Below, one piece after another: positions 51,068-63,893 of a DNA stretch of 64,000 nt (positions within the stretch are counted from its first letter, which is position 1; each line of letters opens with the position of its first letter). The stretch comes from Euwallacea fornicatus. Its lineage: Eukaryota; Arthropoda; Insecta; Coleoptera; Curculionidae. The stretch spans positions 1-64,000 of the forward strand of contig NW_027096041.1 of the NCBI RefSeq assembly GCF_040115645.1. Direction: 5' to 3'. A program made the position numbers and the translations under genes. The notes beneath the pieces are model-generated. The model did no database searches. It saw only the letters and a program-made list of their open reading frames with translations, and was not told the DNA's origin.

Positions 51068-52472
51068 TGACAATTTGTTTAAGGAATTTGGTCCTCATAT
51101 GCCGAAGTTATCGAGCTTCAAAGTTTGAAAAGTCACACAAGTTGTGTGTTTGAGCACATAAAGTACTATTTTTCTTGGAAGTTCAACAAGATGCAATCAT
51201 GATGTGTTGTGACATCTTCAAAATCTCGTCGATCTGATTAATTTGACACTTTGTTTAAGGAATTTGGTCCTCATTTGCCTAAGTTATCGAGCTTCAAAGT
51301 TTGAAAAGTCACACAACTTGTGTGTTTGAGCACATAAAGTACTATTTTTCTTGGAAGTTCAACAAGATGCAATCATGTTGTGTTGTAACATCTTCAAAAT
51401 CTCGTCGATCTGATTAATTTGACACTTTGTTTAAGGAATTTGGTCCTCATTTGCCGAAGTTATCGAGCTTCAAAGTTTGAAAAGTCACACAAGTTGTGTG
51501 TTTGAGCACATAAAGTACTAATTTTCTTGGAAGTTCAACAAGATGCAATCATGTTGTGTTGTAACATCTTCAAAATCTCGTCGATCTGATTAATTTGACA
51601 CTTTGTTTAAGGAATTTGGTCCTCATTTGCAGAAGTTATCGAGCTTCAAATTTGAAAAGTCACACAAGTTGTGTGTTTGAGCACATAAAGTACTATTTTT
51701 CTCGGAAGTTCAACAAGATGCAATCATGATGTGTTGTAACATCTCCAAAATCTCGTCGATCTGATTATATTGACACTTTGTTTAAGGAATTTGGTCATCA
51801 TATGCCGAAGTTATCGAGCTTCAAAGTTTGAAAAGTCACACAAGATGTGTGTTTGAGCACATAAAGTACTATTTTTCTTGGAAGTTCAACAAGATGCAAT
51901 CATGATGTGTTGTGACATCTTCAAAATCTCGTCGATCTGATTATATTGACACTTTGTTTAAGGAATTTGGTCCTCATATGCCGAAGTTATCGAGCTTCAA
52001 AGTTTGAAAAGTCACACAAGTTGTGTGTTTGAGCACATAAAGTACTATTTTTCTGTGAAGTTCAACAAGATGCAATCATGATGTGTTGTAACATCTTCAA
52101 AATCTCGTCGATCTGATTAATTTGACACTTTGTTTAAGGAATTTGGTCCTCATTTGCCGAAGTTATCGAGCTTCAAAGTTTGAAAAGTCACACAAGATGT
52201 GTGTTTGAGCACATAAAGTACTATTTTTCTTGGAAGTTCAACAAGATGCAATCATGATGTGTTGTAACATCTTCAAAATCTCGTCGATCTGATTAATTTG
52301 ACACTTTGTTTAAGGAATTTTACCACATTTTCCGAAGTTATCGAGCTTCAAATTTGAAAAGTCACACAAGTTGTGTGTTTGAGCACATAAAGTACTATTT
52401 TTCTTGGAATTTCAACAAGATGCAATCATGATGTGTTGTGACATCTTCAAAATCTCGTCGATCTGATTATAT
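51068..52472 (+). repeat. 8-mer HOR variant with altered second monomer (1405 bp)
   Basis: Order p, w-like, v, x, h, g, u, y. The b and r monomers are replaced by one w-like monomer with private changes (GCCTAAG and CACACAACTTG, 51244-51419). The x monomer (51596-51770) has TTGCAGAAG and the y monomer (52299-52472) has GGAATTTC. Confidence 0.8.
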
Positions 52473-54581
52473 TGACAATTTGTTTAAGGAATTTGGTCCT
52501 CATATGCCGAAGTTATCGAGCTTCAAAGTTTGAAAAGTCACACAAGTTGTGTGTTTGAGCACATAAAGTACTATTTTTCTTGGAAGTTCAACAAGATGCA
52601 ATCATGATGTGTTGTGACATCTTCAAAATCTCGTCGATCTGATTATATTGACACTTTGTTTAAGGAATTTGGTCCTCATATGCCGAAGTTATCGAGCTTC
52701 AAAGTTTGAAAAGTCACACAAGTTGTGTGTTTGAGCACATAAAGTACTATTTTTCTTGGAAGTTCAACAAGATGCAATCATGTTGTGTTGTAACATCTTC
52801 AAAATCTCGTCGATCTGATTAATTTGACACTTTGTTTAAGGAATTTGGTCCTCATTTGCCGAAGTTATCGAGCTTCAAAGTTTGAAAAGTCACACAAGTT
52901 GTGTGTTTGAGCACATAAAGTACTAATTTTCTTGGAAGTTCAACAAGATGCAATCATGTTGTGTTGTAACATCTTCAAAATCTCGTCGATCTGATTAATT
53001 TGACACTTTGTTTAAGGAATTTGGTCCTCATATGCCGAAGTTATCGAGCTTCAAAGTTTGAAAAGTCACACAAGTTGTGTGTTTGAGCACATAAAGTACT
53101 ATTTTTCTTGGAAGTTCAACAAGATGCAATCATGATGTGTTGTGACATCTTCAAAATCTCGTCGATCTGATTATATTGACACTTTGTTTAAGGAATTTGG
53201 TCCTCATATGCCGAAGTTATCGAGCTTCAAAGTTTGAAAAGTCACACAAGTTGTGTGTTTGAGCACATAAAGTACTATTTTTCTTGGAAGTTCAACAAGA
53301 TGCAATCATGTTGTGTTGTAACATCTTCAAAATCTCGTCGATCTGATTAATTTGACACTTTGTTTAAGGAATTTGGTCCTCATTTGCCGAAGTTATCGAG
53401 CTTCAAATTTGAAAAGTCACACAAATTGTGTGTTTGAGCACATAAAGTACTATTTTTCTCTGAAGTTCAACAAGATGCAATCATGATGTGTTGTAACATC
53501 TTCAAAATCTCGTCGATCTGATTAATTTGACACTTTGTTTAAGGAATTTGGTCCTCATTTGCCGAAGTTATCGAGCTTCAAAGTTTGAAAAGTCACACAA
53601 GTTCTGTGTTTGAGCACATAAAGTACTAATTTTCTTGGAAGTTCAACAAGATGCAATCATGTTGTGTTGTAACATCTTCAAAATCTCGTCGATCTGATTA
53701 ATTTGACACTTTGTTTAAGGAATTTGGTCCTCATTTGCCGAAGTTATCGAGCTTCAAAGTTTGAAAAGTCACACAAGTTGTGTGTTTGAGCACATAAAGT
53801 ACTATTTTTCTCTGAAGTTCAACAAGATGCAATCATGATGTGTTGTAACATCTTCAAAATCTCGTCGATCTGATTAATTTGACACTTTGTTTAAGGAATT
53901 TGGTCCTCATTTGCCGAAGTTATCGAGCTTCAAATTTGAAAAGTCACACAAGTTGTGTGTTTGAGCACATAAAGTACTAATTTTCTTGGAAGTTCAACAA
54001 GATGCAATCATGTTGTGTTGTAACATCTTCAAAATCTCGTCGATCTGATTAATTTGACACTTTGTTTAAGGAATTTGGTCCTCATTTGCCGAAGTTATCG
54101 AGCTTCAAAGTTTGAAAAGTCACACAAGATGTGTGTTTGAGCACATAAAGTACTATTTTTCTCGGAAGTTCAACAAGATGCAATCATGATGTGTTGTAAC
54201 ATCTTCAAAATCTCGTCGATCTGATTAATTTGACACTTTGTTTAAGGAATTTGGTCCTCATTTGCCGAAGTTATCGAGCTTCAAAGTTTGAAAAGTCACA
54301 CAAGTTCTGTGTTTGAGCACATAAAGTACTAATTTTCTTGGAAGTTCAACAAGATGCAATCATGTTGTGTTGTAACATCTTCAAAATCTCGTCGATCTGA
54401 TTAATTTGACACTTTGTTTAAGGAATTTGGTCCTCATTTGCCGAAGTTATCGAGCTTCAAATTTGAAAAGTCACACAAATTGTGTGTTTGAGCACATAAA
54501 GTACTATTTTTCTTGGAAGTTCAACAAGATGCAATCATGATGTGTTGTGACATCTTCAAAATCTCGTCGATCTGATTATAT
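52473..54581 (+). repeat. j-containing module, first copy
   Basis: Follows the last y of the p-y HOR: p, w, v, c-like, w, then n with TCTCTG, j, c, v-175, k-like u with TCTCGG, j, n. The j marker is GTTCTGTG (53528-53703 and 54231-54406) and both j monomers also have TACTAATTTT. The same order returns at 57921-60028, offset about 5447 bp. Confidence 0.8.
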
Positions 54582-57500
54582 TGACACTTTGTTTAAGGAA
54601 TTTGGTCCTCATTTGCCGAAGTTATCGAGCTTCAAAGTTTGAAAAGTCACACAAGTTGTGTGTTTGAGCACATAAAGTACTATTTTTCTTGGAAGTTCAA
54701 CAAGATGCAATCATGATGTGTTGTAACATCTTCAAAATCTCGTCGATCTGATTAATTTGACACTTTGTTTAAGGAATTTTACCACATTTTCCGAAGTTAT
54801 CGAGCTTAAAAGTTTGAAAAGTCACACAAGTTGTGTGTTTGAACACATAAAGTACTATTTTTCTTGGAAGTTCAACAAGATGCAATCATGTTGTGTTGTA
54901 ACATCTTCAAAATCTCGTCGATCTGATTAATTTGACACTTTGTTTAAGGAATTTGGTCCTCATTTGCCGAAGTTATCGAGCTTCAAAGTTTGAAAAGTCA
55001 CACAAGTTGTGTGTTTGAGCACATAAAGTACTAATTTTCTTGGAAGTTCAACAAGATGCAATCATGTTGTGTTGTAACATCTTCAAAATCTCGTCGATCT
55101 GATTAATTTGACACTTTGTTTAAGGAATTTGGTCCTCATTTGCCGAAGTTATCGAGCTTCAAATTTGAAAAGTCACACAAGTTGTGTGTTTGAGCACATA
55201 AAGTACTATTTTTCTCGGAAGTTCAACAAGATGCAATCATGATGTGTTGTAACATCTCCAAAATCTCGTCGATCTGATTATATTGACACTTTGTTTAAGG
55301 AATTTGGTCCTCATATGCCGAAGTTATCGAGCTTCAAAGTTTGAAAAGTCACAAAAGATGTGTGTTTGAGCACATAAAGTACTATTTTTCTCGGAAGTTC
55401 AACAAGATGCAATTCTGATGTGTTGTAACATCTTCAAAATCTCGTCGATCTGATTAATTTGACACTTTGTTTAAGGAATTTGGTCCTCATTTGCCGAAGT
55501 TATCGAGCTTCAAATTTTGAAAAGTCACACAATTTGTGTGTTTGAGCACATAGAGTACTATTTTTCTTGGAAGTTCAACAAGATGCAATCATGATGTGTT
55601 GTGACATCTTCAAAATCTCGTCGATCTGATTAATTTGACACTTTGTTTAAGGAATTTGGTCCTCATTTGCCGAAGTTATCGAGCTTCAAATTTTGAAAAG
55701 TCACACAAGTTGTGTGTTTGAGCACATAAAGTACTATTTTTCTTGGAAGTTCAACAAAATGCAATCATGATGTGTTGTGACATCTTCAAAATCTCGTCGA
55801 TCTGATTATATTGACACTTTGTTTAAGGAATTTGGTCCTCATATGCCGAAGTTATCGAGCTTCAAAGTTTGAAAAGTCACACAAGTTGTGTGTTTGAGCA
55901 CATAAAGTACTATTTTTCTTGGAAGTTCAACAAGATGCAATCATGTTGTGTTGTAACATCTTCAAAATCTCGTCGATCTGATTAATTTGACACTTTGTTT
56001 AAGGAATTTGGTCCTCATTTGCCGAAGTTATCGAGCTTCAAAGTTTGAAAAGTCACACAAGTTGTGTGTTTGAGCACATAAAGTACTATTTTTCTCTGAA
56101 GTTCAACAAGATGCAATCATGTTGTGTTGTAACATCTTCAAAATCTCGTCGATCTGATTATATTGACACTTTGTTTAAGGAATTTGGTCCTCATATGCCG
56201 AAGTTATCGAGCTTAAAAGTTTGAAAAGTCACACAAGTTGTGTGTTTGAACACATAAAGTACTATTTTTCTTGGAAGTTCAACAAGATGCAATCATGTTG
56301 TGTTGTAACATCTTCAAAATCTCGTCGATCTGATTAATTTGACACTTTGTTTAAGGAATTTGGTCCTCATTTGCCGAAGTTATCGAGCTTCAAAGTTTGA
56401 AAAGTCACACAAGTTGTGTGTTTGAGCACATAAAGTACTAATTTTCTTGGAAGTTCAACAAGATGCAATCATGTTGTGTTGTAACATCTTCAAAATCTCG
56501 TCGATCTGATTAATTTGACACTTTGTTTAAGGAATTTGGTCCTCATTTGCCGAAGTTATCGAGCTTCAAATTTGAAAAGTCACACAAGTTGTGTGTTTGA
56601 GCACATAAAGTACTATTTTTCTCGGAAGTTCAACAAGATGCAATCATGATGTGTTGTAACATCTCCAAAATCTCGTCGATCTGATTATATTGACACTTTG
56701 TTTAAGGAATTTGGTCATCATATGCCGAAGTTATCGAGCTTCAAAGTTTGAAAAGTCACACAAGATGTGTGTTTGAGCACATAAAGTACTATTTTTCTTG
56801 GAAGTTCAACAAGATGCAATCATGATGTGTTGTGACATCTTCAAAATCTCGTCGATCTGATTATATTGACACTTTGTTTAAGGAATTTGGTCCTCATATG
56901 CCGAAGTTATCGAGCTTCAAAGTTTGAAAAGTCACACAAGTTGTGTGTTTGAGCACATAAAGTACTATTTTTCTGTGAAGTTCAACAAGATGCAATCATG
57001 ATGTGTTGTAACATCTTCAAAATCTCGTCGATCTGATTAATTTGACACTTTGTTTAAGGAATTTGGTCCTCATTTGCCGAAGTTATCGAGCTTCAAAGTT
57101 TGAAAAGTCACACAAGATGTGTGTTTGAGCACATAAAGTACTATTTTTCTTGGAAGTTCAACAAGATGCAATCATGATGTGTTGTGACATCTTCAAAATC
57201 TCGTCGATCTGATTATATTGACAATTTGTTTAAGGAATTTGGTCCTCATATGCCGAAGTTATCGAGCTTCAAAGTTTGAAAAGTCACACAAGATGTGTGT
57301 TTGAGCACATAAAGTACTATTTTTCTGTGAAGTTCAACAAGATGCAATCATGATGTGTTGTAACATCTTCAAAATCTCGTCGATCTGATTAATTTGACAC
57401 TTTGTTTAAGGAATTTGGTCCTCATTTGCCGAAGTTATCGAGCTTCAAAGTTTGAAAAGTCACACAAGATGTGTGTTTGAGCACATAAAGTACTATTTTT

Positions 57501-57746
57501 CTGTGAAGTTCAACAAGATGCAATCATGATGTGTTGTAACATCTTCAAAATCTCGTCGATCTGATTAATTTGACACTTTGTTTAAGGAATTTGGTCCTCA
57601 TTTGCCGAAGTTATCGAGCTTCAAAGTTTGAAAAGTCACACAAGATGTGTGTTTGAGCACATAAAGTACTATTTTTCTTGGAAGTTCAACAAGATGCAAT
57701 CATGATGTGTTGTAACATCTTCAAAATCTCGTCGATCTGATTAATT
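54582..57746 (+). repeat. Spacer of mixed HOR fragments between the two j modules
   Basis: Starts with a 702-bp four-monomer segment (54582-55283) that is missing from the corresponding point of the right-hand module. It includes the y/r hybrid (54758-54932). Next come k, f (55460-55635) and a monomer with CAACAAAATGC (55636-55811), then r-v-x-h-g-u (56164-57218) and three monomers 57219-57746 all carrying CACACAAGATG. Confidence 0.75.
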
Positions 57747-60556
57747 TGACACTTTGTTTAAGGAATTTTACCACATTTTCCGAAGTTATCGAGCTTCAAA
57801 TTTGAAAAGTCACACAAGTTGTGTGTTTGAGCACATAAAGTACTATTTTTCTTGGAAGTTCAACAAGATGCAATCATGATGTGTTGTGACATCTTCAAAA
57901 TCTCGTCGATCTGATTATATTGACAATTTGTTTAAGGAATTTGGTCCTCATATGCCGAAGTTATCGAGCTTCAAAGTTTGAAAAGTCACACAAGTTGTGT
58001 GTTTGAGCACATAAAGTACTATTTTTCTTGGAAGTTCAACAAGATGCAATCATGATGTGTTGTGACATCTTCAAAATCTCGTCGATCTGATTATATTGAC
58101 ACTTTGTTTAAGGAATTTGGTCCTCATATGCCGAAGTTATCGAGCTTCAAAGTTTGAAAAGTCACACAAGTTGTGTGTTTGAGCACATAAAGTACTATTT
58201 TTCTTGGAAGTTCAACAAGATGCAATCATGTTGTGTTGTAACATCTTCAAAATCTCGTCGATCTGATTAATTTGACACTTTGTTTAAGGAATTTGGTCCT
58301 CATTTGCCGAAGTTATCGAGCTTCAAAGTTTGAAAAGTCACACAAGTTGTGTGTTTGAGCACATAAAGTACTAATTTTCTTGGAAGTTCAACAAGATGCA
58401 ATCATGTTGTGTTGTAACATCTTCAAAATCTCGTCGATCTGATTAATTTGACACTTTGTTTAAGGAATTTGGTCCTCATTTGCCGAAGTTATCGAGCTTC
58501 AAATTTGAAAAGTCACACAAGTTGTGTGTTTGAGCACATAAAGTACTATTTTTCTTGGAAGTTCAACAAGATGCAATCATGATGTGTTGTGACATCTTCA
58601 AAATCTCGTCGATCTGATTATATTGACACTTTGTTTAAGGAATTTGGTCCTCATATGCCGAAGTTATCGAGCTTCAAAGTTTGAAAAGTCACACAAGTTG
58701 TGTGTTTGAGCACATATAGTACTATTTTTCTTGGAAGTTCAACAAGATGCAATCATGTTGTGTTGTAACATCTTCAAAATCTCGTCGATCTGATTAATTT
58801 GACACTTTGTTTAAGGAATTTGGTCCTCATTTGCCGAAGTTATCGAGCTTCAAATTTGAAAAGTCACACAAATTGTGTGTTTGAGCACATAAAGTACTAT
58901 TTTTCTCTGAAGTTCAACAAGATGCAATCATGATGTGTTGTAACATCTTCAAAATCTCGTCGATCTGATTAATTTGACACTTTGTTTAAGGAATTTGGTC
59001 CTCATTTGCCGAAGTTATCGAGCTTCAAAGTTTGAAAAGTCACACAAGTTCTGTGTTTGAGCACATAAAGTACTAATTTTCTTGGAAGTTCAACAAGATG
59101 CAATCATGTTGTGTTGTAACATCTTCAAAATCTCGTCGATCTGATTAATTTGACACTTTGTTTAAGGAATTTGGTCCTCATTTGCCGAAGTTATCGAGCT
59201 TCAAAGTTTGAAAAGTCACACAAGTTGTGTGTTTGAGCACATAAAGTACTATTTTTCTCTGAAGTTCAACAAGATGCAATCATGATGTGTTGTAACATCT
59301 TCAAAATCTCGTCGATCTGATTAATTTGACACTTTGTTTAAGGAATTTGGTCCTCATTTGCCGAAGTTATCGAGCTTCAAATTTGAAAAGTCACACAAGT
59401 TGTGTGTTTGAGCACATAAAGTACTAATTTTCTTGGAAGTTCAACAAGATGCAATCATGTTGTGTTGTAACATCTTCAAAATCTCGTCGATCTGATTAAT
59501 TTGACACTTTGTTTAAGGAATTTGGTCCTCATTTGCCGAAGTTATCGAGCTTCAAAGTTTGAAAAGTCACACAAGATGTGTGTTTGAGCACATAAAGTAC
59601 TATTTTTCTCGGAAGTTCAACAAGATGCAATCATGATGTGTTGTAACATCTTCAAAATCTCGTCGATCTGATTAATTTGACACTTTGTTTAAGGAATTTG
59701 GTCCTCATTTGCCGAAGTTATCGAGCTTCAAAGTTTGAAAAGTCACACAAGTTCTGTGTTTGAGCACATAAAGTACTAATTTTCTTGGAAGTTCAACAAG
59801 ATGCAATCATGTTGTGTTGTAACATCTTCAAAATCTCGTCGATCTGATTAATTTGACACTTTGTTTAAGGAATTTGGTCCTCATTTGCCGAAGTTATCGA
59901 GCTTCAAATTTGAAAAGTCACACAAATTGTGTGTTTGAGCACATAAAGTACTATTTTTCTTGGAAGTTCAACAAGATGCAATCATGATGTGTTGTGACAT
60001 CTTCAAAATCTCGTCGATCTGATTATATTGACACTTTGTTTAAGGAATTTGGTCCTCATATGCCGAAGTTATCGAGCTTCAAAGTTTGAAAAGTCACAAA
60101 AGATGTGTGTTTGAGCACATAAAGTACTATTTTTCTCGGAAGTTCAACAAGATGCAATTCTGATGTGTTGTAACATCTTCAAAATCTCGTCGATCTGATT
60201 AATTTGACACTTTGTTTAAGGAATTTGGTCCTCATTTGCCGAAGTTATCGAGCTTCAAATTTTGAAAAGTCACACAATTTGTGTGTTTGAGCACATAGAG
60301 TACTATTTTTCTTGGAAGTTCAACAAGATGCAATCATGATGTGTTGTGACATCTTCAAAATCTCGTCGATCTGATTAATTTGACACTTTGTTTAAGGAAT
60401 TTGGTCCTCATTTGCCGAAGTTATCGAGCTTCAAATTTTGAAAAGTCACACAAGTTGTGTGTTTGAGCACATAAAGTACTATTTTTCTTGGAAGTTCAAC
60501 AAAATGCAATCATGATGTGTTGTGACATCTTCAAAATCTCGTCGATCTGATTATAT
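57747..60556 (+). repeat. j-containing module, second copy, with k-f tail
   Basis: Order y, p, w, v, b, w (with CATATAGT), n with TCTCTG, j, c, v-175, u with TCTCGG, j, n, k, f, then a monomer with CAACAAAATGC (60381-60556). The segment 58975-60380 is repeated at 62488-63893. Confidence 0.8.
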
Positions 60557-62487
60557 TGACACTTTGTTTAAGGAATTTGGTCCTCATATGCCGAAGTTAT
60601 CGAGCTTCAAAGTTTGAAAAGTCACACAAGTTGTGTGTTTGAGCACATAAAGTACTATTTTTCTCTGAAGTTCAACAAGATACAATCATGATGTGTTGTA
60701 ACATCTTCAAAATCTCGTCGATCTGATTAATTTGACACTTTGTTTAAGGAATTTGGTCCTCATTTGCCGAAGTTATCGAGCTTCAAATTTGAAAAGTCAC
60801 ACAAGTTGTGTGTTTGAGCACATAAAGTACTATTTTTCTTGGAAGTTCAACAAGATGCAATCATGATGTGTTGTGACATCTTCAAAATCTCGTCGATCTG
60901 ATTATATTGACACTTTGTTTAAGGAATTTGGTCCTCATATGCCGAAGTTATCGAGCTTCAAAGTTTGAAAAGTCACACAAGTTGTGTGTTTGAGCACATA
61001 AAGTACTATTTTTCTCTGAAGTTCAACAAGATGCAATCATGATGTGTTGTAACATCTTCAAAATCTCGTCGATCTGATTAATTTGACACTTTGTTTAAGG
61101 AATTTGGTCCTCATTTGCCGAAGTTATCGAGCTTCAAATTTGAAAAGTCACACAAGTTGTGTGTTTGAGCACATAAAGTACTATTTTTCTTGGAAGTTCA
61201 ACAAGATGCAATCATGATGTGTTGTGACATCTTCAAAATCTCGTCGATCTGATTATATTGACACTTTGTTTAAGGAATTTGGTCCTCATATGCCGAAGTT
61301 ATCGAGCTTCAAAGTTTGAAAAGTCACACAAGTTGTGTGTTTGAGCACATAAAGTACTATTTTTCTGTGAAGTTCAACAAGATGCAATCATGATGTGTTG
61401 TAACATCTTCAAAATCTCGTCGATCTGATTAATTTGACACTTTGTTTAAGGAATTTGGTCCTCATTTGCCGAAGTTATCGAGCTTCAAAGTTTGAAAAGT
61501 CACACAAGATGTGTGTTTGAGCACATAAAGTACTATTTTTCTTGGAAGTTCAACAAGATGCAATCATGATGTGTTGTAACATCTTCAAAATCTCGTCGAT
61601 CTGATTAATTTGACACTTTGTTTAAGGAATTTTACCACATTTTCCGAAGTTATCGAGCTTCAAATTTGAAAAGTCACACAAGTTGTGTGTTTGAGCACAT
61701 AAAGTACTATTTTTCTTGGAAGTTCAACAAGATGCAATCATGATGTGTTGTGACATCTTCAAAATCTCGTCGATCTGATTATATTGACAATTTGTTTAAG
61801 GAATTTGGTCCTCATATGCCGAAGTTATCGAGCTTCAAAGTTTGAAAAGTCACACAAGTTGTGTGTTTGAGCACATAAAGTACTATTTTTCTTGGAAGTT
61901 CAACAAGATGCAATCATGATGTGTTGTGACATCTTCAAAATCTCGTCGATCTGATTATATTGACACTTTGTTTAAGGAATTTGGTCCTCATATGCCGAAG
62001 TTATCGAGCTTCAAAGTTTGAAAAGTCACACAAGTTGTGTGTTTGAGCACATAAAGTACTATTTTTCTTGGAAGTTCAACAAGATGCAATCATGTTGTGT
62101 TGTAACATCTTCAAAATCTCGTCGATCTGATTAATTTGACACTTTGTTTAAGGAATTTGGTCCTCATTTGCCGAAGTTATCGAGCTTCAAAGTTTGAAAA
62201 GTCACACAAGTTGTGTGTTTGAGCACATAAAGTACTAATTTTCTTGGAAGTTCAACAAGATGCAATCATGTTGTGTTGTAACATCTTCAAAATCTCGTCG
62301 ATCTGATTAATTTGACACTTTGTTTAAGGAATTTGGTCCTCATTTGCCGAAGTTATCGAGCTTCAAATTTGAAAAGTCACACAAGTTGTGTGTTTGAGCA
62401 CATAAAGTACTATTTTTCTCGGAAGTTCAACAAGATGCAATCATGATGTGTTGTAACATCTCCAAAATCTCGTCGATCTGATTATAT
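60557..62487 (+). repeat. c-b dimers and g-u-y-p-w-v-x run
   Basis: Two tandem c-b dimers (60557-60907 and 60908-61258; the first has GATACAATC) are followed by g, u, y, p, w, v, x (61259-62487). The y-p-w-v part repeats 57747-58448. Confidence 0.8.
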
Positions 62488-63893
62488 TGACACTTTGTTT
62501 AAGGAATTTGGTCCTCATTTGCCGAAGTTATCGAGCTTCAAAGTTTGAAAAGTCACACAAGTTCTGTGTTTGAGCACATAAAGTACTAATTTTCTTGGAA
62601 GTTCAACAAGATGCAATCATGTTGTGTTGTAACATCTTCAAAATCTCGTCGATCTGATTAATTTGACACTTTGTTTAAGGAATTTGGTCCTCATTTGCCG
62701 AAGTTATCGAGCTTCAAAGTTTGAAAAGTCACACAAGTTGTGTGTTTGAGCACATAAAGTACTATTTTTCTCTGAAGTTCAACAAGATGCAATCATGATG
62801 TGTTGTAACATCTTCAAAATCTCGTCGATCTGATTAATTTGACACTTTGTTTAAGGAATTTGGTCCTCATTTGCCGAAGTTATCGAGCTTCAAATTTGAA
62901 AAGTCACACAAGTTGTGTGTTTGAGCACATAAAGTACTAATTTTCTTGGAAGTTCAACAAGATGCAATCATGTTGTGTTGTAACATCTTCAAAATCTCGT
63001 CGATCTGATTAATTTGACACTTTGTTTAAGGAATTTGGTCCTCATTTGCCGAAGTTATCGAGCTTCAAAGTTTGAAAAGTCACACAAGATGTGTGTTTGA
63101 GCACATAAAGTACTATTTTTCTCGGAAGTTCAACAAGATGCAATCATGATGTGTTGTAACATCTTCAAAATCTCGTCGATCTGATTAATTTGACACTTTG
63201 TTTAAGGAATTTGGTCCTCATTTGCCGAAGTTATCGAGCTTCAAAGTTTGAAAAGTCACACAAGTTCTGTGTTTGAGCACATAAAGTACTAATTTTCTTG
63301 GAAGTTCAACAAGATGCAATCATGTTGTGTTGTAACATCTTCAAAATCTCGTCGATCTGATTAATTTGACACTTTGTTTAAGGAATTTGGTCCTCATTTG
63401 CCGAAGTTATCGAGCTTCAAATTTGAAAAGTCACACAAATTGTGTGTTTGAGCACATAAAGTACTATTTTTCTTGGAAGTTCAACAAGATGCAATCATGA
63501 TGTGTTGTGACATCTTTAAAATCTCGTCGATCTGATTATATTGACACTTTGTTTAAGGAATTTGGTCCTCATATGCCGAAGTTATCGAGCTTCAAAGTTT
63601 GAAAAGTCACAAAAGATGTGTGTTTGAGCACATAAAGTACTATTTTTCTCGGAAGTTCAACAAGATGCAATTCTGATGTGTTGTAACATCTTCAAAATCT
63701 CGTCGATCTGATTAATTTGACACTTTGTTTAAGGAATTTGGTCCTCATTTGCCGAAGTTATCGAGCTTCAAATTTTGAAAAGTCACACAATTTGTGTGTT
63801 TGAGCACATAGAGTACTATTTTTCTTGGAAGTTCAACAAGATGCAATCATGATGTGTTGTGACATCTTCAAAATCTCGTCGATCTGATTAATT
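62488..63893 (+). repeat. j-c-v-u-j-n-k-f segment, last copy
   Basis: Eight monomers repeating 58975-60380 at an offset of 3513 bp (twenty monomers). One visible difference is CATCTTTAAAATC in the n monomer (63367-63541). Confidence 0.83.
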
